Part shown: in pieces, positions 24,180 through 31,762 of the stretch
How positions within the stretch are numbered: the stretch's first letter is position 1
Layout of the letters: every line of letters starts with the position of its first letter
Assembly (NCBI GenBank): GCA_030431435.1
Contig: JAUIJI010000021.1
Coordinates: 1 to 32,397 of the forward strand
Reading direction: 5' to 3'
DNA: 32,397 nt
Source: Alphaproteobacteria bacterium
GTDB lineage: Bacteria; Pseudomonadota; Alphaproteobacteria; Sphingomonadales; Sphingomonadaceae
Made by a program: the position numbers and the translations under genes
The notes under the pieces: generated by a model
What the model was told of the DNA's origin: nothing
What the model saw: the letters and a program-made list of their open reading frames with translations, nothing else
Databases searched by the model: none

Positions 24180-25743
24180 TCCCTATTATATTACCACCGC
24201 GATTCACTATCCCAACGGCAAGCCGCATATCGGCCACGCCTATGAGACAATCGCCGCTGACGTCATGGCGCGCTTCCAGCGCCTGCAAGGGCGCGAGGTA
24301 CGCTTCCAGACCGGTACCGACGAGCACGGCCTGAAAATGGCCCAGAAGGCACGTGATCTCGGCATTACACCGCGTGAGCTGGCGGACGAGATGTCCTGTC
24401 ATTTCAGAGATTTGTTTGACAAACTCGACATTTCCTATGACCGTTTCATTCGCACCACGGAGGATCAGCACCACCGCGCCAGCCAGGCGATCTGGCAGGG
24501 GATGGAGGCCAGTGGTGACCTCTATCTCGACCGCTACGAAGGCTGGTACTCGGTCCGCGACGAGGCCTATTACGACGAGAGCGAGCTCGAAGAAGGTGAG
24601 GGCGGCGAGAAGCTCTCCCCCCAAGGCACGCCCGTGGAATGGACTGTTGAGGAAAGCTGGTTCTTCCGCCTGTCAAAGTATCAGGAGCCGCTTCTCGCTC
24701 TTTATCGCGACAATCCCGAATTCATACAGCCGGACAGCCGCCGCAACGAGGTGATCCGCTTTGTCGAAGGCGGATTGCGTGACTTGTCCGTCAGTCGCAC
24801 CAGTTTTGACTGGGGTGTGAAGGTGCCGGGTGCTGAAGACCACGTCATGTATGTCTGGGTCGATGCGCTGACCAATTACCTCACCGGCCTTGGCTATCCT
24901 GACGAGACTGCAGACATGACAAAATTCTGGCCAGCGGATCTGCACCTGATCGGCAAGGATATCGTACGCTTCCACGCCGTCTACTGGCCCGCCTTCCTGA
25001 TGAGCGCGAATGTCGCTGTGCCGAAGAAGGTATTCGGCCACGGCTTCCTGCTCAACCGCGATGGCAAGAAGGAGAGCAAGTCTGCGGGCAATGTCACAGA
25101 CCCGTCCGAACTTGCGGACCTGTATGGCGTCGACCCGCTACGCTACTTCCTGCTGCGCGAATTCAGTTTCGGACAGGATGGCAGCTATTCTGCAGAAGCC
25201 ATTGTAAATCGAAACAATGCCGAGCTCGCCAACAGCTATGGCAACCTCGCACAGCGCACGCTTTCGCTGCTCTACAAGAATTGCGAAGGCTATCTCCCGC
25301 CGATCAACGGGCATACCGAGGAAGACAAGGCGCTGTTCGAACATGTCGACCGCGTGATCTCGAAAGAAATGCCCGCAGCCTTTGACAAGCTGGCCTTTGC
25401 CCAAGGGTTGGAAGCGTGGATGGGCGCGGTGTTCGCTTGCAATGCCTATATCGATGCCCAGGCGCCATGGGCGTTGAAGAAAACCGATTTCGAGCGGATG
25501 AAGACCGTTCTGGCAACGCTCTATATTGTGATCGCGCAGCTGACCGTGGCCATTTCTCCCGTGATACCAGCAAGTTCTCGCAAACTTCTCGACGCGATGG
25601 GAATCGCTTATGAGTTGCGGACTATCGAGGGAATACGCTCGCACTGGTATTCTCCGCTGTCCGAAGCAGATTACCAGCTGGACAAGCCGGAAGGCCTGTT
25701 CCCGCGTCTCGAATTGCCGGAAGCCGAAGGCGAGGGCGGCTGA
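24172..25743 (+). CDS. metG: Methionyl-tRNA synthetase
   Basis: MetRS charges initiator and elongator tRNA-Met. The 523-residue product is of the shorter class without the C-terminal dimerisation domain and, judged by EGWYSVRDEAYYDESEL without knuckle cysteines, of the zinc-free type found in alphaproteobacteria. The HIGH motif is in YPNGKPHIGHAYE (about 11-23). The KMSKS position reads KESKS in GKKESKSAGN, an uncommon second residue. I chose the ATG at 24172, where MADPYYITTAIHYPNG matches the family N-terminus; an upstream in-frame ATG (24148) lies inside holB. The stop overlaps the tatD start by one base. Confidence 0.95.
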   Translation: MADPYYITTAIHYPNGKPHIGHAYETIAADVMARFQRLQGREVRFQTGTDEHGLKMAQKARDLGITPRELADEMSCHFRDLFDKLDISYDRFIRTTEDQHHRASQAIWQGMEASGDLYLDRYEGWYSVRDEAYYDESELEEGEGGEKLSPQGTPVEWTVEESWFFRLSKYQEPLLALYRDNPEFIQPDSRRNEVIRFVEGGLRDLSVSRTSFDWGVKVPGAEDHVMYVWVDALTNYLTGLGYPDETADMTKFWPADLHLIGKDIVRFHAVYWPAFLMSANVAVPKKVFGHGFLLNRDGKKESKSAGNVTDPSELADLYGVDPLRYFLLREFSFGQDGSYSAEAIVNRNNAELANSYGNLAQRTLSLLYKNCEGYLPPINGHTEEDKALFEHVDRVISKEMPAAFDKLAFAQGLEAWMGAVFACNAYIDAQAPWALKKTDFERMKTVLATLYIVIAQLTVAISPVIPASSRKLLDAMGIAYELRTIEGIRSHWYSPLSEADYQLDKPEGLFPRLELPEAEGEGG

Positions 25744-26519
25744 TGCTGGTCGATAGCCATTGCCACCTCAATTATGAGGGTCTGGTGGACCGCCAGGGCG
25801 ATGTGCTCGACAATGCGCGCGCTGCCGGCGTGCAGGCCTTTCTCAACATCTCCACGCGTCAGAGTGAGTGGGAGGCCATTGTCGCGACCGCTGAGCGGGA
25901 AAGTGACGTCTGGGCCAGTATCGGCATTCATCCGCATGAAGCGGATCAGCATGCCGATCTGGGGAAGGGCGCGCTTCTCGAAGCCGCAGATCATCCGCGC
26001 GTGATTGCGATCGGCGAAACCGGGCTCGACTATTATTACGACAAGTCCGATCGCGCGGTGCAACAGGCCCTGTTTCGCACGCATATCGAGGTGTCGCGCG
26101 AAACCGGGCTGCCACTCATCATCCACACGCGCGATGCGGACGATGATACGGCGGATATCCTGTCAGATGAGATGGAGAAGGGTGCGTTTCCCGCGCTGAT
26201 CCACTGTTTCACAGCTTCGCCCGAGTTCGGTCGCAAGGTGCTTGACCTCGGCTTGACGATTTCACTTTCCGGGATCGTCACTTTCAAGAATGCACGCGAA
26301 CTACAGGAATTTGCGAAAGAAATTCCTTCGAATCGCATTTTGGTTGAAACCGACAGTCCGTTCCTGGCGCCCGTGCCGCATCGCGGTAAAACCTGCGAAC
26401 CCGCATTTGTTCGCAACACGGCCGAATTCGTCGCAGAACTGCGCGGTGAGAGCATCGATGAGCTGGCCGAAACGACAACGCGCAATTTCTATTCGCTGTT
26501 CAGCAAGGCTGTTGCATGA
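25743..26519 (+). CDS. TatD family metal-dependent hydrolase
   Basis: TatD-type proteins are TIM-barrel metal hydrolases with reported 3'-to-5' DNase activity. The 258-residue protein has all metal ligands in place: DSHCHLNY (His6, His8), GETGLDYYYD (Glu), IIHTRDAD (His), LIHCFTAS (His) and VETDSPFLAPVPHRGK (Asp). It is the YcfH-like paralogue usually found in the tmk-holB-metG neighbourhood. It overlaps metG by one base and the next gene by four (ATGA). Confidence 0.94.
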   Translation: MLVDSHCHLNYEGLVDRQGDVLDNARAAGVQAFLNISTRQSEWEAIVATAERESDVWASIGIHPHEADQHADLGKGALLEAADHPRVIAIGETGLDYYYDKSDRAVQQALFRTHIEVSRETGLPLIIHTRDADDDTADILSDEMEKGAFPALIHCFTASPEFGRKVLDLGLTISLSGIVTFKNARELQEFAKEIPSNRILVETDSPFLAPVPHRGKTCEPAFVRNTAEFVAELRGESIDELAETTTRNFYSLFSKAVA

Positions 26520-27283
26520 AGCTGATCGTCCTCGGTTGCGGCACGTCGACGGGAGTTCCGCGTATCGGCAACGACTGGGGAGAATGTGATCCGAACGAAC
26601 CCAGAAACCGGCGAAGCCGCGTCTCGATCATCGTTGAATGTGCTGCCGGAACACGAGTATTGGTCGACACGTCGACAGACCTGCGGCAACAGCTTCTCGC
26701 AAACAATATCAGCAAGATAGATGGTGTGTTCTGGACGCATGATCATGCCGACCACTGTCACGGCATCGATGATTTGCGTCCCCTTCGCTTTGGCAAGTCT
26801 GCGCCGATACCTGGCTTTGCTTCCCGGGATACCAAGCGCAGCCTGATGAAGCGCTTCAGCTATGTATTTGCCGGCGAGTTCGGCTATCCAACCATCGTCG
26901 ATATCCGCGATCTGGACAATTTGCGCCTTCACGCAGGTTTTGCCGTGGAGAGCGTGGAGATGCCACACGGACCCACGAAGAGCACCGGTTATCTGTTCGA
27001 AGCTGACGGAAAATCAATCGCTTATACGACAGACTTCAGTGAAGTGACTGAAGACATGCTCGACATGCTCCACGGTGTTGATCTGTTGGTCTGCGATTGT
27101 CTGAGGCGCGAGCCACATCCCACGCATGCACACCTTACCATGGCGATTGATCTTGCACGCAAATGCAAGGCCGGAAGGCTCGTATTGACGCACCTCGACA
27201 AGAGCATGGACTATGCCGTCCTCAGCGAAGAAACTCCAGACGATGTCCTGGTGGCTTATGATGGCATGGTGATCGAATTGTGA
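26516..27283 (+). CDS. MBL-fold metallo-hydrolase (PhnP-like)
   Basis: The 255-residue protein has the metallo-beta-lactamase signature THDHADH (74-80) and downstream ligands in AYTTDFSE, CDCLRREPHPTHAH and LTHLDKSMDY. The N-terminal GCGTSTGVPRIGNDWGECDP and NRRSRVSIIVE resemble the PhnP subfamily of cyclic-phosphate phosphodiesterases. No phosphonate genes are nearby, so the substrate is open. It usually follows tatD in alphaproteobacteria. The end overlaps the small membrane-protein gene by four bases (GTGA). Confidence 0.9.
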   Translation: MKLIVLGCGTSTGVPRIGNDWGECDPNEPRNRRSRVSIIVECAAGTRVLVDTSTDLRQQLLANNISKIDGVFWTHDHADHCHGIDDLRPLRFGKSAPIPGFASRDTKRSLMKRFSYVFAGEFGYPTIVDIRDLDNLRLHAGFAVESVEMPHGPTKSTGYLFEADGKSIAYTTDFSEVTEDMLDMLHGVDLLVCDCLRREPHPTHAHLTMAIDLARKCKAGRLVLTHLDKSMDYAVLSEETPDDVLVAYDGMVIEL

Positions 27284-27504
27284 GCGATTTTGGCTGGATA
27301 CATCTGATCTGGTTGACCGTGACGCTTGGTGTCATGGTGATGGCATTCGGGTCTTTTCGTATCGGGCTCAAGCGTTCCCTTGTGATGGTGCTTGTCTGGA
27401 TCGGCATTTTCCTGCTTGCTACTGGTGTGGCGTGGCTGGTTTTCGAACCTGAACGAGGGCCAGTGATGCAACCCGACTACGATCCGGATGCGATCGTAAT
27501 TTAA
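27280..27504 (+). CDS. Small two-helix membrane protein of unknown function
   Basis: The 74-residue product has two hydrophobic helices (about residues 7-25 and 32-54) linked by a short basic loop (SFRIGLKRS), then an acidic, proline-containing tail (EPERGPVMQPDYDPDAIVI). The positive loop suggests both ends lie outside the cytoplasm. It starts with GTG overlapping the preceding stop (GTGA), which supports real, coupled translation. I cannot assign a family; related small proteins with a few short helices are commonly annotated as hypothetical in this group. Confidence 0.7.
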   Translation: MSDFGWIHLIWLTVTLGVMVMAFGSFRIGLKRSLVMVLVWIGIFLLATGVAWLVFEPERGPVMQPDYDPDAIVI

Positions 27505-27505
27505 C

Positions 27506-27519
27506 ATAATATATATTAT
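27506..27519. promoter_or_regulatory. AT-only palindrome upstream of mazG
   Basis: ATAATATATATTAT is a perfect 14-bp palindrome with no G or C in a GC-rich setting, starting two bases after the small gene's stop and ending 12 bases before the mazG ATG. It contains -10-like hexamers on both strands; no clear -35 was found. It could be a promoter core or an operator. Confidence 0.4.
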
Positions 27520-27531
27520 CATCCCCACATC

Positions 27532-28293
27532 ATGACCAAGCAGATAGACCGCCTCCTCTCCATCATGGCCCGTTTACGGGACAAGGACACCGGCTGCGAC
27601 TGGGACATCGCACAGAACTTCGCCTCCATCGCGCCTTACACGATCGAGGAAGCGTATGAAGTGGCCGACGCTATCGAACGTGAGGATATGGACGACTTGC
27701 GCGGCGAACTCGGTGATCTCTTGCTCCAGGTCGTCTTTCACGCGCGGATGGCTGAAGAAGCCGGACTATTCGACTTCGAAAACGTCGCGGGATCAATTTC
27801 TGACAAGATGATTGCGCGCCATCCGCACGTCTTTGGCAACGAGAACCAAACGGGACAGAAAGCACGCTGGGAAGAACTGAAAGAAGCCGAACGTGCCGAA
27901 AAAGGCGCGACAAGCGCTCTGGATGGTGTTGCACAGGCACTCCCAGCATTGATGCGAGCCGAAAAGCTCCAAAAGCGAGCGGCACGCGTTGGCTTTGACT
28001 GGCCTGACGTCAATGGCCCCAAGGCGAAGGTCGACGAAGAACTCGAGGAACTAGATCAGGCCGGGGAAAGCGAACGGCTGATCGAAGCGGGCGACTTCCT
28101 GTTTGCAGCCGTCAATGTCGTCCGCCGCTATGGCGTCGACCCCGAGGAAGCTCTCCGCGCGGCCAACAATAAGTTCGAGAAGCGTTTTCGCGTGATGGAA
28201 CAGCAAGCGCAAGTGAGTGGCGAGGATTTCGCCAAACTCTCACTCGAGCAACAGGAAGCCTATTGGCAGGACGCCAAGCGTCTCGAAACCTGA
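27532..28293 (+). CDS. mazG: Nucleoside triphosphate pyrophosphohydrolase MazG
   Basis: MazG hydrolyses (d)NTPs to monophosphates and pyrophosphate and cleans or adjusts nucleotide pools. The 253-residue protein has the two tandem MazG domains of the full-length form. The first (about 20-115) carries the metal-binding EEAYE ... ELGD pattern in YTIEEAYEVADAIE and LRGELGDLLLQVVFHARMAEE. The second (about 155-235) has KVDEELEELDQ and EAGDFLFAAVNVVRRYG. The ATG has no evident ribosome-binding site. It converges on hflX with a four-base gap. Confidence 0.95.
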   Translation: MTKQIDRLLSIMARLRDKDTGCDWDIAQNFASIAPYTIEEAYEVADAIEREDMDDLRGELGDLLLQVVFHARMAEEAGLFDFENVAGSISDKMIARHPHVFGNENQTGQKARWEELKEAERAEKGATSALDGVAQALPALMRAEKLQKRAARVGFDWPDVNGPKAKVDEELEELDQAGESERLIEAGDFLFAAVNVVRRYGVDPEEALRAANNKFEKRFRVMEQQAQVSGEDFAKLSLEQQEAYWQDAKRLET

Positions 28294-28302
28294 CCGATCA
28301 GG
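28289..28302. terminator. Short inverted repeat between convergent mazG and hflX
   Basis: CCTGA (28289-28293) and TCAGG (28298-28302) surround CCGA; both stop codons lie within the stem. It is too short and lacks a T-run to be a convincing terminator. Confidence 0.25.
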
Positions 28303-29641
28303 CCTGATATGTATCGAGTGAATTGAAGCGCCCGAACTCGCGCATCGTCAGGCGCACCACCAGCTTGCGCATGGGGCCGTCTTCGCCCTCGCCGCCATCC
28401 TTGTCCTCCAGCACATCACCATGTGCATAGAGCCAGGCAATACGCTGCCCGTCGCTGGCGGGAATGAGGAGTTCATGTGCTCTGGCATCCCCGGTAAGCA
28501 GGCTTCCCAAGCGATCCATGACGCCTTCGATGCCAAATCCGGTGATCGCGGACATGGGCAGGATGTCGTCGTCAGCTGACGCTACCGCTTCAAGATCGGC
28601 CTTCCGCTCTTCATCGAGCAAGTCCCACTTGTTCCAGACTTCGAGGATCGGGATCGAATTCTCACCCTCCTCTTCCCCGTCGATGACGCCAAGGTCACCC
28701 AGAACCGCCAGGACCTGCGCTTTTTGCGCGGCGCTGTCGGGATTGGCGATATCGCGCACATGCACGATGATATCGGCGGCAGTGACTTCTTCCAGCGTTG
28801 CCCGGAACGCCGCGACAAGCTGCGTCGGCAGGTCCGAGATGAAGCCTACCGTGTCTGACAGGATCGCCTTTTCCACACCGGGCAGCGAGATTGCCCGCAT
28901 GGTCGGATCGAGCGTGGCGAAGAGCAGATCCTCTGCCATCACGTCTGCACCGGTTACCCGGTTGAAAAGCGTGGACTTTCCCGCGTTGGTATAGCCGACC
29001 AGCGCGATGACGGGCCAGGGCGCCCTTCCCCGCCGCTTGCGGTGCAATTCGCGTGTCTTGCGGACTTGCTCGAGCTCGCGGCGCAGTTTGGCCATGCGGT
29101 TGCGGATCAGCCGCCGGTCGGCCTCGATTTGCGTTTCACCTGGACCGCCAAGGAAGCCAAAGCCACCTCGCTGGCGTTCAAGGTGAGTCCAGCTGCGGAC
29201 AAGGCGGCTCTGCTGGTAATCGAGATGCGCCAGCTCCACTTGCAGCCGACCTTCTGCCGTAGATGCCCGCTCACCAAAAATTTCGAGGATCAGGCCCGTC
29301 CGGTCGATAACCTTGCGCTTGAGCTTGTCTTCAAGGTTGCGCTGCTGGATCGGGGACAAGGCGCCATCGATAATGACCAGTTCGGCCTCTGCCAGCTCAC
29401 AGTCGCTGACCATGCGCTGGACCTGGCCTTCGCCGAACAGAGTATTCGGCCGCACATCGCGCACTGGCAGGATGTAGCTTTCAGCCACGACGATCCCGAT
29501 GGCCAGCGCCAGTCCCCTCGCCTCTTCCAGTCGTGCTTCGGGATCCTGGCTTGAGCGTTGCCGGCGGATATCCGGGCACACGACAAGGGCCCGCGCACCG
29601 CGGGTTACCTCTCCCTCGACCTCTTCATTATCAAATATCAG
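28298..29641 (-). CDS. hflX: GTPase HflX
   Basis: HflX is a ribosome-associated GTPase that splits stalled or stressed 70S ribosomes. Domains in order are the HflX N-terminal domain ([42 protein letters not shown]), the glycine-rich linker [19 protein letters not shown], then the G domain with GYTNAGKST (G1), [10 protein letters not shown] (G3) and NKWDLL (G4). The start is unusual. The first ordinary codon is GTG at 29581 (427 residues), but RGARALVV directly upstream matches what relatives show. In that upstream part no ATG, GTG or TTG occurs before an in-frame stop at 29660-29662. CTG at 29641-29639 would overlap the hfq stop as CTGA and gives 447 residues; I annotate that form tentatively. 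A purine-rich GAAGGCGAAG lies just before it. Confidence 0.92.
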   Translation of the reverse strand: MIFDNEEVEGEVTRGARALVVCPDIRRQRSSQDPEARLEEARGLALAIGIVVAESYILPVRDVRPNTLFGEGQVQRMVSDCELAEAELVIIDGALSPIQQRNLEDKLKRKVIDRTGLILEIFGERASTAEGRLQVELAHLDYQQSRLVRSWTHLERQRGGFGFLGGPGETQIEADRRLIRNRMAKLRRELEQVRKTRELHRKRRGRAPWPVIALVGYTNAGKSTLFNRVTGADVMAEDLLFATLDPTMRAISLPGVEKAILSDTVGFISDLPTQLVAAFRATLEEVTAADIIVHVRDIANPDSAAQKAQVLAVLGDLGVIDGEEEGENSIPILEVWNKWDLLDEERKADLEAVASADDDILPMSAITGFGIEGVMDRLGSLLTGDARAHELLIPASDGQRIAWLYAHGDVLEDKDGGEGEDGPMRKLVVRLTMREFGRFNSLDTYQA

Positions 29642-30204
29642 GCGTCTTCGCCTTCGTCGTCATTGTCGAACTCGCCACTGAGTTCGACGTGGGTTGCGGG
29701 CTGGATGGTAGAAACCGCGTGCTTGTATGCCAACTGTACGAAGCCATCGCGTTCCAACAACATGCAAAACAGGTCGTAGCTGGCGATGCGGCCTTGCAAC
29801 ATTACGCCATTGATCAGGAACATCGTAACCTGAACGCCCGCCTCGCGCACCCGCGAAAGGAAAATGTCCTGCAACTGGCGTTGCTTGCGGTTGCCTTCCC
29901 CGCCTGGCCCGAACTGTTCGGCATCCACCGGTTGTCCCGGCATGATCGTGGAAATCGCGTGCTTGTAGACGAGCTGGGTTTGCCCATCTCGGCGCAGAAG
30001 GATGGAGAAATTGTCAAACCAGGTGACGATCCCTTGCAATTTCACCCCTTTTACCAGGAACATGGTGACAGGGATCTTCTCCTTGCGAAGGAAATTCAGG
30101 AAGATGTCCTGGAGGTTGCCGGACTTCGCGACTGGCGCAGTTGGTGCCGGCGTTTCGACTTCGCTGGCGGGTACCGCACGAGCGGATAGTTTAGTCCTGG
30201 TCAT
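29638..30204 (-). CDS. hfq: Hfq-like RNA chaperone with two tandem Sm domains
   Basis: Hfq forms a ring that pairs small RNAs with mRNAs. Normal bacterial Hfq has one Sm domain of about 65 residues and forms hexamers. This 188-residue protein has two: residues about 30-94 ([16 protein letters not shown] ... [14 protein letters not shown]) and 110-174 ([16 protein letters not shown] ... [14 protein letters not shown]), with matching motifs exactly 80 residues apart, a Gly/charged linker, a Pro/Ala-rich N-terminal tail of 29 residues and an acidic end ([11 protein letters not shown]). Both repeats keep Gln-Asp of LQD, the Phe of the FD-x-F / YD-x-F segment, and Lys-His of YKHA, which line the proximal pore in E. 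coli Hfq. The second has lost rim basics and a distal Lys. ATG at 30204 has AGGAG nine bases upstream. It lies between ntrX and hflX, a standard alphaproteobacterial order. Confidence 0.95.
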   Translation of the reverse strand: MTRTKLSARAVPASEVETPAPTAPVAKSGNLQDIFLNFLRKEKIPVTMFLVKGVKLQGIVTWFDNFSILLRRDGQTQLVYKHAISTIMPGQPVDAEQFGPGGEGNRKQRQLQDIFLSRVREAGVQVTMFLINGVMLQGRIASYDLFCMLLERDGFVQLAYKHAVSTIQPATHVELSGEFDNDDEGEDA

Positions 30205-30225
30205 GTTTCCTGACTCCTGTTTTTG

Positions 30226-30247
30226 GCGATTGCCTCTCGCAATTCGC
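30226..30247 (-). promoter_or_regulatory. Hairpin in the hfq leader
   Basis: In the minus-strand RNA GCGAATTGC (30247-30239) pairs with GCAATCGC (30233-30226), eight pairs and one bulge, with a GAGAG loop. It ends eight bases upstream of the AGGAG of hfq and is followed by an A-rich CAAAAAC, a plausible Hfq-binding or regulatory site. The remainder of the 147-base ntrX-hfq gap shows no clear promoter. Confidence 0.4.
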
Positions 30248-30351
30248 AGACTGGCCGTCCTGTGTGACAAGCATGGGACAACCGATTCAACTTGATGCCT
30301 TTTAGCACGATCCGAAGGAAGTTTCGCGTGCAATCTTCACGATCGCGACAA

Positions 30352-31743
30352 CTAATCTTCAGATTTTTCCGCAATGTCCTTGCGATCACCCATGCCAAGA
30401 ATCTTGAGTTTCCGGTGCAAGGCTGACCGTTCCATTCCGATAAAACCGGCCGTCTTGGAAATGTTTCCCGAAAACCGGCGAATCTGGATGCGCAGATATT
30501 CGCGTTCGAAACTCTCGCGCGCCTCTCGCAAGGGGACGCCCATCAGGGAGCTGATACCGCCCCCGCCATCTTCGCTTCCGCCAGTGATCTCGGCGGGCAG
30601 CATGTCGGGATCGATCTTGCCGAACTTGTCACGTGGGGCGAGGATCACCGTGCGTTCCACCACATTGCGCAACTGGCGGACATTACCCGGCCAATCGTAA
30701 GCCTGCAGAGCTGCGGCAGCTTCAGGCGAAACCGTGGGCGGCTGCAACCCCTGTTCACGCGCGTATCGGGTGAAGAAATGGTTCGCCAAGGCCGGGATAT
30801 CGTCGCGACGTTCCGACAATGACGGAATAGCGATTGGCACCACGTTGAGCCTGTAGAACAGATCCTCGCGGAACTTCTTTTCCTCGATTTCCGCTTCAAG
30901 ATCGCGCGCGGTTGAAGACACGACCCGAACATCTACGCCAACTTGCCGGCTGCCGCCCACGCGGACGAAGCTCTGGTCCGTCAGCACCCGAAGGATACGG
31001 GCCTGCGTGCTCAAGGGCATGTCCGCGACTTCATCGAGGTAGAGCGTACCGCCGTCCGCCATCTCCAGCAGGCCGGGACGGACAAGCTTGCCCTCGGCTT
31101 CTTCGCCAAACAGCTCCTGTTCGAAACGCTCAGGTGTGATCCGGGCGGAATTGACCGTGACGAAGGCATTGGCGGCGCGCGGGCTCCATGCGTGCAGCAA
31201 TCGGGCCGCCACTTCCTTGCCCGCCCCGCCCGGCCCGCTGATCAGCACACGGCTGCCGGTGTTCGCCACTCGCTTCAGCGTGGCCCGCACCTGGTTGATC
31301 GCGTTGGAATTGCCGTTGAATTCCTCGGTCGAATTGAACCCTTCGCGCAGCCGGGCGTTCTCGCGGCGCAGGCGTTCGGTTTCGGTAGCCCGTTCGACTA
31401 ACAGCAGCAGCCGTTCTGCCTCGAACGGCTTCTCGATGAAGTCCATCGCGCCGCGGCTGACCGCAGAGACCGCTGTGTCGATATTACCGTGGCCGGAAAA
31501 GATGATGACGGGGAGTTCCGGCTCGCGCTGCTTGATCGCGTCGAGTACTTCAAGGCCGTCCATCGGGCTGCCGTGCAGCCACACATCGAGCAGGACGAGG
31601 CTGGGACGCCTCTCGTCGACCATTCGCAATGCCGAGGTGCTGTCGCCTGCCGTTCGGCATTCATAACCCTCGTCGCTCAGTACACCGGCGACGAGTTCGC
31701 GAATATCCTGCTCATCATCGACAACGAGGATGTCCAGCGCCAT
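30352..31743 (-). CDS. ntrX: NtrX-type response regulator
   Basis: NtrX is the response regulator partnered with NtrY, linked to nitrogen, redox and envelope control in alphaproteobacteria. The 463-residue protein has a receiver domain with acidic pocket VVDDE, phosphoacceptor Asp53 in LVLLDVW and the conserved Lys of IEKPFEAERL; an AAA+ domain with GPGGAGKEVAARLL (Walker A) and GGTLYLDEVADMP (Walker B); and a C-terminal Fis-type helix-turn-helix (NISKTAGFIGMERSALHRKLK). The sigma-54-contacting GAFTGA loop is absent: ELFGEEAEGKLVRPGLLE occupies its place, as usual for NtrX, so direct sigma-54 activation is unlikely. AAGGAG before the ATG at 31743 decides the start; ntrY ends 19 bases upstream. 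Confidence 0.95.
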   Translation of the reverse strand: MALDILVVDDEQDIRELVAGVLSDEGYECRTAGDSTSALRMVDERRPSLVLLDVWLHGSPMDGLEVLDAIKQREPELPVIIFSGHGNIDTAVSAVSRGAMDFIEKPFEAERLLLLVERATETERLRRENARLREGFNSTEEFNGNSNAINQVRATLKRVANTGSRVLISGPGGAGKEVAARLLHAWSPRAANAFVTVNSARITPERFEQELFGEEAEGKLVRPGLLEMADGGTLYLDEVADMPLSTQARILRVLTDQSFVRVGGSRQVGVDVRVVSSTARDLEAEIEEKKFREDLFYRLNVVPIAIPSLSERRDDIPALANHFFTRYAREQGLQPPTVSPEAAAALQAYDWPGNVRQLRNVVERTVILAPRDKFGKIDPDMLPAEITGGSEDGGGGISSLMGVPLREARESFEREYLRIQIRRFSGNISKTAGFIGMERSALHRKLKILGMGDRKDIAEKSED

Positions 31744-31762
31744 TAGTCTTGCTCCTTGGCCG

